Below the pieces are notes generated by a model. The model had not been told where the DNA came from. It saw only the letters and a list, made by a program, of their open reading frames with translations, and did not search any database. Positions 1-9,625 of a stretch of DNA of 64,000 bases are shown here, piece after piece. This DNA is from Mimachlamys varia. Taxonomy: Eukaryota > Mollusca > Bivalvia > Pectinida > Pectinidae. Position 1 is the first letter of the stretch. Every line of letters starts with the position of its first letter. The DNA lies in the NCBI GenBank assembly GCA_947623455.1, contig OX392529.1, positions 63,983,686-64,047,685 on the forward strand, given 5' to 3'. The translations under genes were made by a program, and so were the position numbers.

Positions 1-514
1 CTAGTACTGTTGTATATAGTGTATGAGATGGTAAGGAATCATCAGGTTAATGACTACTGTGAAGTGTACTAGTACTGATGTATGTAGTGTATGGGATGGT
101 AAGGAATCATCAGGTTAATGACTACTGTGAAGTGTACCAGTAATGATGTATGTAGTGTACGGGATGGTGAGGAATCATCAGGTTAATGACTACTGTGAAG
201 TGTACCAGTACTGATGTATGTAGTGTACGAGATGGTAAGGAATCATCAGACTAATGACCAGTGTGGAGTGTACTAGTACTGGTGTATGTAGTGTACGAGA
301 TGGTGAGGAATCATCAGGTTAATGACTACTGTGAAGTGTACTAGTACTGATGTATGTAGTGTACGAGATGGTGAAGAATCATCAGACTAATGACCAGTGT
401 GAAGTGTACTAGTACTGACGTATGTAGTGTACGAGATGGTGAGGAATCATCAGGTTAATGACTACTGTGAAGTGTACTAGTACTGATGTATGTAGTGTAC
501 GAGATGGTAAGGAA
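1..514. repeat. 68-bp tandem array, about 7.5 copies
   Basis: The unit begins CTAGTACTGATGTATGTAGT and recurs every 68 bases from base 1 to about 514, with scattered substitutions (for example GGTTAATGACTACTGTGAAG alternating with GACTAATGACCAGTGTGAAG). The array is cut by the window edge, so its true length is unknown. The short reading frame that enters it on the minus strand is an array artefact. Confidence 0.95.
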
Positions 515-830
515 TCCACCGACTTTTTGTTTTGTTGCACTATAATTCTAATTAAACTAAAATAGAAAGTATTGTGACGAGATAGTAAATATCTTATAGG
601 GTAAAACAAAGTGCACAAGACGGTAACGAATACTGTAGTTGATTTGTCAACGCTTTAACACTTGATCATAGATGTTCGGGAGTTCTTTGCTGGCCGATTA
701 ATAAAAGGATAGTTATGTTTACAAGTTTTTGGTATTGGCTTTGTTAAATACAGTATATACACAATCTATGATTAATAAATCAAAATATAGTACAGTTTTG
801 GTAACGCCCAATTAACGCACCCAAAACATG
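515..830. other. No recognised feature
   Basis: AT-rich sequence between the 68-bp array and the first inverted arm. I see no coding signature, RNA gene or clear repeat. Confidence 0.5.
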
Positions 831-1134
831 CGTGCGTGCATCGTGCATACATCGTGCACAAATCGTTCACACATCATTCGCCCATGGTGCGCACAACTGG
901 GCGATCTAAAGATCGTGCGTTTATGTGGGCGATTCTTATCGCACACACGCACGATTTGGTACAATTGGTCGATAAATATTACGAAATGAAAAAAATATGA
1001 AGCCTTCTTGTCGAAAAACTATATAAATTCGCATAATATTTATTGGGATTATGTTAATTTTTAATATACAATGGTATTACAGTGACCATGAGACAGTCAA
1101 GTGCGGATTTAGCTCCTAGATAACAGAACAGGTA
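831..1134 (+). repeat. Left arm of a long inverted repeat
   Basis: This ~300-bp segment is matched, reverse-complemented, at about 5843-6150. Shared landmarks in order are GCGTGCGTGC, GATCGTGCGTTTAT, the stretch from CGCACACACGCACGATTTGG through the GGTCGATAAATATTACG that follows, TTGTCGAAAAACTATATAAA, TATTTATTGGGATTATGTT and GAGACAGTCAA. By eye the arms are about 85-90% identical. Inside each arm ATCGTGCGT and ACGCACGAT can pair as a smaller stem. The two arms bracket the first LINE. Confidence 0.85.
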
Positions 1135-1214
1135 AATAACATGCCAAAGTTTTACCTGCCCCGGGTCCGGCTACGACAGCCATTACGCGCGAGCTTACAA
1201 CAACCAGCGCAAAA

Positions 1215-1345
1215 CTGTATATAGTGTTAAGCCATTTCTCGATTTTCATCAACAACGATTGTCATCGCACAATGTTAGTTTATCGTGTGCCCACATGTGC
1301 GGTAGAAACAAATACCCAGTATCGCATCGTTCTCAAATCGTGCAA
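1215..1345 (+). repeat. Palindrome-bearing dispersed repeat, copy 1
   Basis: This segment carries GATTGTCATCGCA, TTAGTTTATCGTG and CCCACATGTGCG, and matches 8453-8548 in the same orientation. ATCGTGxGCCCACATGTGCGxT is close to a perfect dyad and resembles the stem motif in the inverted arms, so both probably belong to one fold-back family. LINE homology starts right after it. Confidence 0.7.
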
Positions 1346-1628
1346 TTTATTGTAATCAGAACTCTTCACCTTTTTTCATCTGTGGAGATTTCAATGACCG
1401 TTGTGGTGATCTAGACGATTTTCATAGCAGGAGTCGACCATATCCCAGAAAGAAATGTCGTTGATTTTTATACAAACAAGTTCGGTGAAAACTTTTTGAT
1501 AGAGTCCAACTGCTGTATATGTTAGATCGTCGCAACTGTTCGAACAATTACTTTACATATGTACCTACATTGGGTAATTCTGTTGTGGACAATTGTATAA
1601 CACCCTGTGAATACATCGATAACGTTTC

Positions 1629-2022
1629 TGGTGTGATGTAAACAGCTGTGGTGTGATGTAAACAGCTACGGTGTGATGTAAACAGTTGTGGTGTGATGTA
1701 AACAGCTGTGGTGTGATGTAAACAGTTGTGGTGTGATGTAAACAGCTGTGGTGTGATGTAAACAGCTGTGGTATGATGTAAACAGCTGTGGTGTGATGTA
1801 AACAGTTGTGGTGTGATGTAAACAGCTATGGTGTGATGTAAACAGCTGTGGTGTAATGTAAACAGTTGTGGTGTGATGTAAACAGCTGTAGTGTGATGTA
1901 AACAGCTGTGGTGTGATGTAAACAGCTGTAGTGTGATGTAAACAGCTGTGGTGTGATGTAAACAGCTACGGTGTGACATAAACAGCTGTGGTATGATGTA
2001 GACAGCTGTGGTGTGATGAAAT
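1629..2022. repeat. 20-bp minisatellite inside the LINE endonuclease region
   Basis: About 20 copies of GTGTGATGTAAACAGCTGTG lie between endonuclease residues ...YIDNVSG and DSKARVPDHS... . On the minus strand the unit is open in every frame and gives a spurious peptide of HHTTAVYITPQLFTS type. Because 20 is not a multiple of 3, the repeat cycles through the frames. The frame before the array differs from the frame after it. Confidence 0.95.
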
Positions 2023-2439
2023 CCATTGATTCCAAAGCACGCGTACCTGATCATTCCATTCTTTCTTGGGTTTTCGAGATGAACATGTGCAGTGACTTGG
2101 AACGACCCGAACCTATACCCGAGGTTGGCGTACTAACACCTGTAAACACAAGAGTAAACTTTACTAAGCATGATACTGCAAGTGTGAACTTATCATTCCC
2201 TGGTAATAACCAAAACAATTCATTACTCTCTGCGAAAATAACGGAATCGTCTGGGCTGACATGTATCCAGTCTGACGTCGATGAAGTGTATAATGAATTT
2301 GTTGACATAGTACACAGAGAAATGTCCGAGTCACTTCCTACTGAAACTGTCAATATACAAGTTGGTGCATGTGTAAACAACAACAAGAATTCCACGGAAG
2401 TGGATGTGTCGCCTGCGCAGCAAGTTAGGAGATAAGTTT

Positions 2440-3004
2440 TTAGGAGCTATCTATGGATATGCATTGTATCAGTTCCAAGTGGAATAGAAACAGTGACCTT
2501 GACCTTTGACCCTGAAAAGCAATCCCAAGCGAGCACTTTTAGTAAGGAAGCACTGTATGAAGTTTGAGTTTGATTGACCCAGGAAAAGTGATTTTCTGTT
2601 GATAGTAACAGTGACCTTGACCTGTGACCTTCGACCCTGAAAAGCAATCCCAAGCGAGCACTTTTGATAAGGAAGTACTCTATGAAGTTTGAGTTTGATT
2701 GGCCCAAGGAAACTGAAGTTATCGCACGGAAACCGATTTTCTATTTAAAGCAACATTGACATTGACCTTTGACCTTTGATTCTAAAAAGCAATCCTAAGC
2801 GAGCCCTTTTGTTTAGGAAGCACTGTATGAAGTTTGAGTTTGATTGGCCCAAGGAAACTCAAGTTATCGCAAGGACACCGATTTTCTATTTATGGCAACA
2901 GTGGCCTTGACCTTTGACCCTGAAAAGCAATCCAAAGCGAGCACTTTTGGTAAGGAGTTGGATTGGCCCAAGGAAACTCAAGTTATCGCACGGAAACTGC
3001 TGGT

Positions 3005-3038
<34 letters not shown>

Positions 3039-3040
3039 AC
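2440..3040. repeat. Array of ~120-145-bp TGACCTTGACC units ending in (CCG)n, inserted in the LINE
   Basis: Four diverged units start near 2489, 2608, 2754 and 2899. Each has CAGTGACCTTGACCTTTGAC followed by AAAAGCAATCC, AAGCGAGCACTTTT and TTTGATTGGCCCAAGGAAAC. A perfect CCG trinucleotide tract sits at about 3006-3038. LINE-like coding sequence resumes just after it (RRHKKG..., then TTCVKHK), so the array interrupts the element. TGACCT is also a nuclear-receptor half-site, but nothing here shows regulatory use. Confidence 0.85.
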
Positions 3041-5842
3041 ATAGTGATCCCTATATGTGGCCTTTCAGGCGACACAAAAAAGGAGAAACGGTAAACCATG
3101 GTGGAGCGATGCCCTCACAACTCTATAGAACGACATGTGTCAAACACAAAGGAGCTGGACTAGAAAATAAACAACGTTTAAAGAGTATATTTATACAAAC
3201 ATGACGACGTTTTGACCGGGAGGTCCAGAGAGCTTAGCGTCGACATCTGGGAGAAAAACATAAACACCTCGAGGAGCTATGCGATTCGGAAGTTCCAAAT
3301 CATTCTGGAGATCCATCGGAAAATCGGGAGTTGGTTCCCAATGGAGAAATGTTATTCCTATTCAAGTTTAAATGGAAGATGGTGTTTTGGGTAGGAATGT
3401 GCGTGATATATTATATAAATGGAAGCACGACTTCCAAATTCTTCTCAATCCAGTGTCGGTGAATGATGATGACAATGTGCTGGTTCAAGCTACAGAAGTA
3501 TCGGGTGTATCAGCTGATGAAGATTCTGATATATTTAATCGTTAAATATTACCGGAAGAAGTGTTTATAGCTCTTAAAGCTGCAAAAAGTGGTCAGGCAT
3601 CGGGAAGTGATGAGATCCCCATTGAAGTTCTGAAAAATGATGCAGCATTGTAATTATTGTGCAATTTATTCAATTGGTGTTTCAAATCTGCAGTGATTCC
3701 AGATAGATGAAAGTAAGGTATCATCACTCCAGTACCTAAATCATTTTCGGCTGATCCACGTGACCCCCTAGGGTACAGGGGGATAACTTTTGCCTCGTCT
3801 GTATACAAAATATACTGTGGTGTGTTAAATAGCCGCCTATCATCGTGGGTGGAGGAAAATGGTATAGTATGCTATGGACAAAATGGTTTCCGTAAGGGAA
3901 GAGCAACAATTGATCATATATCATCTTTGACCTCCATTGTGGAGAACAGAACAAATAGTAAACGTTCAACCTTCGCGCCGTTTATAGACTTTAAGAAGGC
4001 TTTTGCCAGCGTCGATAGAGCCTTATTATATAACAAACTATCAGATGTGGGTATCACTGGTCATATGTTTCCATATATATGTCAGATGTTGTGTTCGAGT
4101 AAATGGTCTATATACCGACTGGATTAATGTTAAATGAGGTTTAAAACAGGGGTGCTTATTATCGCCATTTATGTTTATTTTTTATATCAATGAACTTGTT
4201 GTATTTCTCAATAGTTTTAATGTAGGTATAGAGATTAGTGGTAAACATATGTGCCCTACTTTATGCAGATGACCTAGTTATTATAGCAGAAAGGGAGGAG
4301 AACTTGCAGATACTACTTAATGTTCTTTATATTTGGAGTTCTGAAAATAAAATGTGTATAAATCCATCTAAGTCAGGAGGGATACATTTACGAACTAAAT
4401 CTACACTACACCTAGGACAGTCAAGGCGTTGGTGTGCGGTAATGTGAACCTAGAGATTTGTAATCGATATAGTTATCTAGGACTTACGTTAACAGAACAT
4501 TTATATTATGATGTTACAGCAAAATGTGTGGCTAGCTCTGCGAAGCGAGCATTAGGTTTACTGATTGCTAAGAGCAAGACCATGGGTGGGCTTCCATACA
4601 AAACATACAGTAAATTGTATGATGCCACTGTATCGCCTGTAATGCATTATGGTGCTGCTATATGGGGTACCAATCAATACAGCTGTACAGCTTATGGCAG
4701 TCCAAAATAGAGCATGTAGATATCACCTAGGTCTGGGTAGATATGCACCCGATGCAGCAGTACAGGGCGGTATGGGATGGTCAGACTTTTCGACAATGGG
4801 GTTTTATTAAGTGACTTAGCAGATGACGGGTTAAATAAACATATATTTACCTGGGCGTATTATAGAAGTTCAGTACGTTGTGAAAATAGCCAATAAATCA
4901 CGAGAGAAAGATTAAAATATTTAGATTTATTGAGATATGATAATGGTCCCTTTTATACAAAAGAACTTGTAATGTAAAAGTTAATTGAAGAGTGAAATAT
5001 GATGTGAATAGAGAAAATAGTAGAAATGGTAGACGGGGAGGTAATAAGTTGAGATCCTATAAATAGTTTATGTAAAAGTTTGGAGTTTAAAAGTATGTTT
5101 ATTATATGTTGATACCCAAGTCGCATAGAAGTGAAATAGCCAGATTTAGATGTGGTGTAGCACCTATTCGTATCGATACAGGACGGTACGAGAGATTATC
5201 CTAAGAAGAGAGAATATGTTTCCATTGTACAGACAGTGTGGAATGTGAAAACCATGTTTTATTAGAATGTCCTATATACACTGATTTATGTGATGATTTT
5301 TTCGAGTACTCGGCTCAGAATGTGGATGGTTTCAACAATATGGATAATTTAGAGAAATTATCAGTATTCCTTAGTTACCCAGATATTGCCAATATCTGCC
5401 AAAATCTGTTATAATATTTTCTGTCGCAGTAGATGACTGTTATATAGGTAACACACATACAGTATATATATCTAGGGCTTATGGACTTATACCAAGGACG
5501 TCATTATTATGACCCTTGTAGCCCTGTACAATTAGTTCAAACTACAATGTACAATATTTTATGCATAAATTTTAGGTGCATAAATAACTCTGTTTTTTTA
5601 ACAAATGCTAATGGTAATATTAATATTGAATACATGTTTAACACACTGTTGATATTGAACTTCTAATGTTAAAATATTAGTCTGTATCTCGTAATTCTAA
5701 AATGAATGAACGTCAGAAAGGTAACGAGTGGGTATATGTGGATAATTTTATTACATGTACTAGTTTGTGTATTTTATATGCATTCTGATGTGTGCCACAT
5801 TAATAAACATATTTGAATTTAATTGAGTTGAATATCTGTTCT

Positions 5843-6150
5843 GGTTACTTGGATCTGAGTCCGCATTTGACTGTCTCCTAGTCACTGTAATACTGTTTAA
5901 TGTATATTGTAAAATGAACATAATCCCAATAAATATGATTCGAATTTATATAGTTTTTCGACAAGAGAGTTCCATATTTTTTTCATTCCGTAATATTTAT
6001 CGACCAATTGTACCAAATCGTGCGTGTGTGCGATGAGAATCGCACATATAAACGCACGATCTTAAGATCGCCAAGTTGTGCGCATCATGGGTGGGCGATG
6101 TGTGCACGATGAATGCACAAGGCACGCACGCATATTTGGTGTGTTGTGCG
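5843..6150 (-). repeat. Right arm of the long inverted repeat
   Basis: Reverse complement of 831-1134, starting directly after the LINE tail. It carries CATAATCCCAATAAATATGA, TATATAGTTTTTCGACAAGA and ACCAATTGTACCAAATCGTG. The arms are about 4.7 kb apart and the interior is almost entirely LINE plus its insertions. Confidence 0.85.
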
Positions 6151-6559
6151 GGCTCATTCCCCGAACACCAACTCTGGTAACTTGAAAGAAAGGTGTTTAT
6201 ATAGGAAATCCTTTGAAGTTTAAGTTATAGTCTGTTTCAACTAAGAATGTATGGTACTTAGTATTAAATGAAATTAACAATTTGGAAATATTCTCATGTA
6301 TTACAGCTTTAAGCAATAGAAAATCATCATTGATTAAATATTATATTTTAGATTCAATAAATGGATAGTAATAATTATATTACATTAATTGAAAAATAAA
6401 TCCCCTTAGTAAAATCGAATTATTTCAAGCATATTGATAATAGAATAAAGTTTTCTATTCATACATGTATGTCAGTATCTTAACTGAAAACCATTAAATA
6501 AAAATGATATATAAAACACACAATAACAGATATTAAACTGGTGTCACACAAATCTGTAC

Positions 6560-7620
6560 AAATTTAACTTTTGTATTCTGTGATATAAATAAGACATTTG
6601 ACAGGGTTCGGCATGTAGGTATTTGTATAAAATTTACAAAAATGGTATCAAAAGGAAAATGATTTGAGTGGTTAAGAGCTTAATTAATTGATGGATATAC
6701 CAATCAAATACTTAATCCATATCTTCAGGAGTTCCTCAAGGATCTGTTCTTTGGCCTTTTTTATTTCTATCATTTATTGATACAACAGATGATGTATCTT
6801 CTTATATTAACTTGTTTGCAGTTTATACTTCTCTATATGGTATTGCAGATAGTGATGATGACCTTAAGACACCTGCTGATATATATGTACTAAATGATAA
6901 TATTTCATCAATCCCTGCTTGGGCTAATCAATGAATGGCAAAATATTTTAATCCAACTAAAACAGTAGCATTAACTTTTACTCTAAGATATAGTTCAAAA
7001 TAACTGCAACTTTACACGATAGGTTTGAGTTGAGAAGAACTGTGAGTGAAAGTCGTCTTTGTGATGTGGTATTTAACTTGTGTTTTCTGTAATGCCTTAT
7101 GTTGATAAAGCAAATAAAAACTTTTCAAAAGAAAAAAAAACGTTTACTCTTAACTTTTTCTAATCCTCATTCCCCTCTTTTCTTTAATAACCATACTATA
7201 ACACAGCATGACTGCCACAAACATATTGTTTATACATGATCTTTTAGGCTAAATTTATTTAGATGTCTTTTCAATGGTGTAGTTGGTATGTCAGATGAAA
7301 TAGATTCAACTATACTTAATTATACTACCTCATACATTTATATATACATTATATTTAAAGCACTAACACACTCTAAATGTATAGATAATTCATATTTTAG
7401 TAAGGTAGTTCTAACAATGTAATATAAATCACAATAAAGGTATGAGAGTGATTGAGAAAGGGATCTTTAATTGATAAAACATACTGCTAAGTTTCTACTC
7501 CATCTACATCGAAATAAAATATTGAATTGTAAATGTAGAATATAAAGGATACTGGTTATCTTTGTTGGGAAAAACTTAAATAGGCTCAGCCTGCTGTTTA
7601 GTAATTTTATTTATACATTT
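6560..7620 (+). pseudogene. CR1/L2-like LINE reverse transcriptase remnant
   Basis: Frame-broken translations give the RT landmarks in order: FCDINKTFDRVRHVG near 6578 (usual F-x-D-x-x-KAFD-x-V), GVPQGSVL near 6730, NLFAxYTSLYGIADSDDDL near 6810 where the usual FADDTSL has lost both aspartates, AWANQ near 6916, then FNPTKTVALTF near 6950. After a short insertion it resumes with FSNPHSPLFFNNHTITQHD near 7153. A later piece near 7540-7600 (DTGYLxLLGKNLNRLSLLF-like) resembles the C-terminal region. The catalytic motif is gone and stops are frequent, so it cannot be active. Confidence 0.75.
6980..7149 (+). mobile_element. Short poly(A) retro-insertion nested in the LINE remnant
   Basis: The LINE coding track stops at TTAACTTTT (6971-6979) and resumes at a second TTAACTTTT (7150-7158). 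The ~170 bp between them end in AAATAAAAACTTTTC, a poly(A)-signal-like motif, followed by AAAAGAAAAAAAAA. A 9-bp direct repeat and a 3' A-tail are what target-primed reverse transcription leaves. A few bases lie between the tail and the second repeat, so the duplication may be longer and diverged. I do not recognise the source transcript. Confidence 0.65.
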
Positions 7621-8031
7621 GTATACTATTTCTTTTTAGTACTTGTTTATGGTTTGTATAAATGATAAAATATTTTGAAATTAAATACATTGGTGTATAT
7701 GACACTAATTTACACAAATCTGAAACTTAAATACATATAAATAAATAAATGATAATTTACACATACATATCTCGGAAAGAAGGTGTAATAAATAATTAAA
7801 ATGATGATTTTTCTAAATGTGCAGCTGTTTCATGCAGTATCTTTTTATGAATTATTTGTTTGCAATTATCATTAGTTATCCGTTACTGAGTATCTGATTA
7901 GTAATCAGAAGTTGATTTTACCTTTGTAATTTACCTGTGCAACATTTCTGCTATAGACTATAACTCACTATCATCACAACTGACCTCCTAAATAAACATG
8001 TTTTTATAAGTAGAGTAGGTGTTCGGGGAAG

Positions 8032-8452
8032 TCCCCGTTGTGCGTTACCACAACTGTATAGTTCGCTTGCCCTGTGGCGACGCCACTGATGATCATTGCG
8101 GTACCGTTTTGAAAACAGAAATCGTCGCTTGTAATGTTGTTATTTGTACCCAACCCCTCCAATCACATATGTTTCACACCAAGACGAGTTATAGAAGTGC
8201 CCCGGACCAGAGATTATAAATATATGCTTTTGTACAGGTATACCTTGGTAAAATTGCCAATGTTTATTTCAATGAAAAACATGTTAATTTGTGTTGACAG
8301 TTAACAGTGCCTATTTGGTTTGTTACAAAAAAACTAAAAAGTAAATTTCTTATTTCATGACAAGTTTAAATAGAAATATCAGCTTATATAAATTATGTAG
8401 CTAAACTATAGCAATACGCTTAAAAAACTAGCACTAGACCATATAATATTAT
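8032..8452. other. No recognised feature
   Basis: It contains one short unrecognised reading frame (8019-8219, 66 codons) with no domain I know. The rest is AT-rich. Confidence 0.4.
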
Positions 8453-8548
8453 TAAGCCTTTTCTCAATATACACCAACCTTGATTGTCATCGCAACATTT
8501 TAGTTTATCGTGCGCCCACATGTGCGATAGAAACAATCGGCCAGACTC
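8453..8548 (+). repeat. Palindrome-bearing dispersed repeat, copy 2
   Basis: Matches 1215-1345 in direct orientation: GATTGTCATCGCAAC, TTTAGTTTATCGTGCGCCCA, then CATGTGCGATAGAAACAAT. ATCGTGCGCCCACATGTGCG is near-palindromic. Confidence 0.7.
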
Positions 8549-8554
8549 GCATTG

Positions 8555-8885
8555 TTTTCACGTAATTTTACGTGGTTAACGAGGTAGATCGTAAAGTATA
8601 CGTACATGTATTTTTTAGTGAAGTACTCGTAAAAACACGTAAAATGCTCGTAATAATTCGTTAAGATATCGTAACACGACCTGAATGAAATCAAAAACCA
8701 TTCGTATTAGTTCGTAAATAAACAAATCGTAATACAAACTATTACGAGTCATTTACGGATTCCTATGAGCAGTTTACGGAGGGTTCCGTGTTATTACGAC
8801 CTGTTTACGATACTTATGGATTTCTACATGTTATTTACGACTTACAATCCTTGGACAATCGTAAGAAAAATTCGAGACGTAATAT
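8555..8885. mobile_element. Fold-back element built of CGTAA / TTACG motifs
   Basis: Eight CGTAA words occur between 8561 and 8732, then six TTACG words between 8742 and 8839. The motif switches strand at about 8737, giving an imperfect inverted repeat of short spaced motifs. This is how subterminal transposase-binding repeats of non-autonomous DNA transposons often look. There is no coding capacity, and the outer boundaries are uncertain. Confidence 0.55.
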
Positions 8886-8889
8886 CTGG

Positions 8890-9625
8890 TATGATATATT
8901 CAAAGTGACAGGGGACGTCCTTTAGTGCTTTGCTGGAAATAGACTTCGAAGGTTAAAACGGATCTCTTCGGGGATATATTTCCAAAGACAAATAGCTGAA
9001 GGTATTTGACTGATCTTTTAAGTAGAAATCATTTATGCTTTTTACATGTCAGTAGGATCAGAAATATGGCTTATGAATGTTTAAGATTGTACATAAAATG
9101 GCTCTTGAATACATCTGTAACCTAGTCAAACTAAAGGATTCTTTTTATAATTTCAGAAACGAGAACACTCTAGAGGCACCAAGGGTCAATACTACACGGT
9201 ATGTCTTCAAGTCTTTCAGATACGAAGCTGTACGGATGTGGAGCAGTCTGCCAAACCATTTCAGGAAATGTGAATCTTATCCAGAGTTTCGCAGACTGTT
9301 GTACACCTGGGACAGTCCTATCTGCACCTGCTTTCTATGTGTTAATGCCTGAGTGTTGTCTTTTGGTGTTTTCCTCCTGTTGTTGCTTTGCTTTTTATTG
9401 CTTCTTGTGTATTTTATTTATTTATACGACAATGTATTTATATCATAACTATCGCTTTCTGTTTTATAATCGTGTATGTTTATTGAAATTAACTACATGC
9501 TTTGATATCGCTTGTTTTCTGAAATCTATTTGTATTTGTACTCATGTCTGTCGTAAAAATTGCTCTACAAAGCTAATGTTTTCAACATATACGACTGTAA
9601 ATAAATTTTCTTGTATCTTGTAAGG
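8890..9625 (+). pseudogene. LINE 3' end: C-terminal ORF2 fragment and 3' UTR
   Basis: Codons 9077-9352 encode a fragment with IVHKMALEYICNLVKLK, then YNFRNENTLEAPRV, FRYEAVRMWSSLPNHFRKC and FRRLLYTWDSPICTC. This arrangement (K-x-APEYL, LRN-x-x-L, WN-SLP, F-x-x-L, terminal C-x-C) is the familiar C-terminus of CR1/L2-type LINE polyproteins in invertebrates. Upstream bases 8890-9070 give diverged matches to the preceding part. Bases 9353-9625 are AT-rich 3' UTR. No RT domain of this copy is present, so it is a 5'-truncated insertion rather than a gene. Confidence 0.8.

Larger units (their letters stand above)
1350..5840 (+). pseudogene. 5'-truncated, decayed LINE retrotransposon (endonuclease-RT-C-terminal zinc knuckle)
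   Basis: Translated pieces follow the order of a non-LTR retrotransposon ORF2. The endonuclease appears near 1357-1640 (FFICGDFNDRCGD, then GNSVVDNCITPCEYIDNVSG) and resumes at 2013 with DSKARVPDHSILSW, the region of the conserved SDH-type histidine. The RT starts near 3545 and runs through GFRKGRATIDHI, FIDFKKAFASVD (3981-4020) and the catalytic LLYADDLVI (about 4257). A C-terminal CFHCTDSVECENHVLLECP knuckle lies at 5217-5273. AATAAACATATTTGAATTTA near 5800-5820 fits a LINE 3' end. Many stops and frameshifts, including a stop inside the RT after LKNDAAL, show it is dead. Homology begins mid-endonuclease, consistent with 5' truncation on insertion. It is interrupted by a 20-bp minisatellite and by a TGACCT array. 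The clade is not certain from the sequence alone. Confidence 0.88.
6158..8031. mobile_element. Segment bounded by a short inverted repeat (possible nested element)
   Basis: TTCCCCGAACACCAACTCT at 6158-6176 is matched on the other strand at 8013-8031 (TTCCCCGAACACCTACTCT). The interior is a LINE remnant and AT-rich DNA with no transposase signature. This could be a non-autonomous TIR element that took in a LINE, or two family ends brought together by chance. I see no clear target-site duplication. Confidence 0.45.

Noticed and set aside
3007..3044. Poly-proline or poly-arginine protein
   Set aside because: Comes from a CCG microsatellite at the end of a non-coding array inside the LINE.
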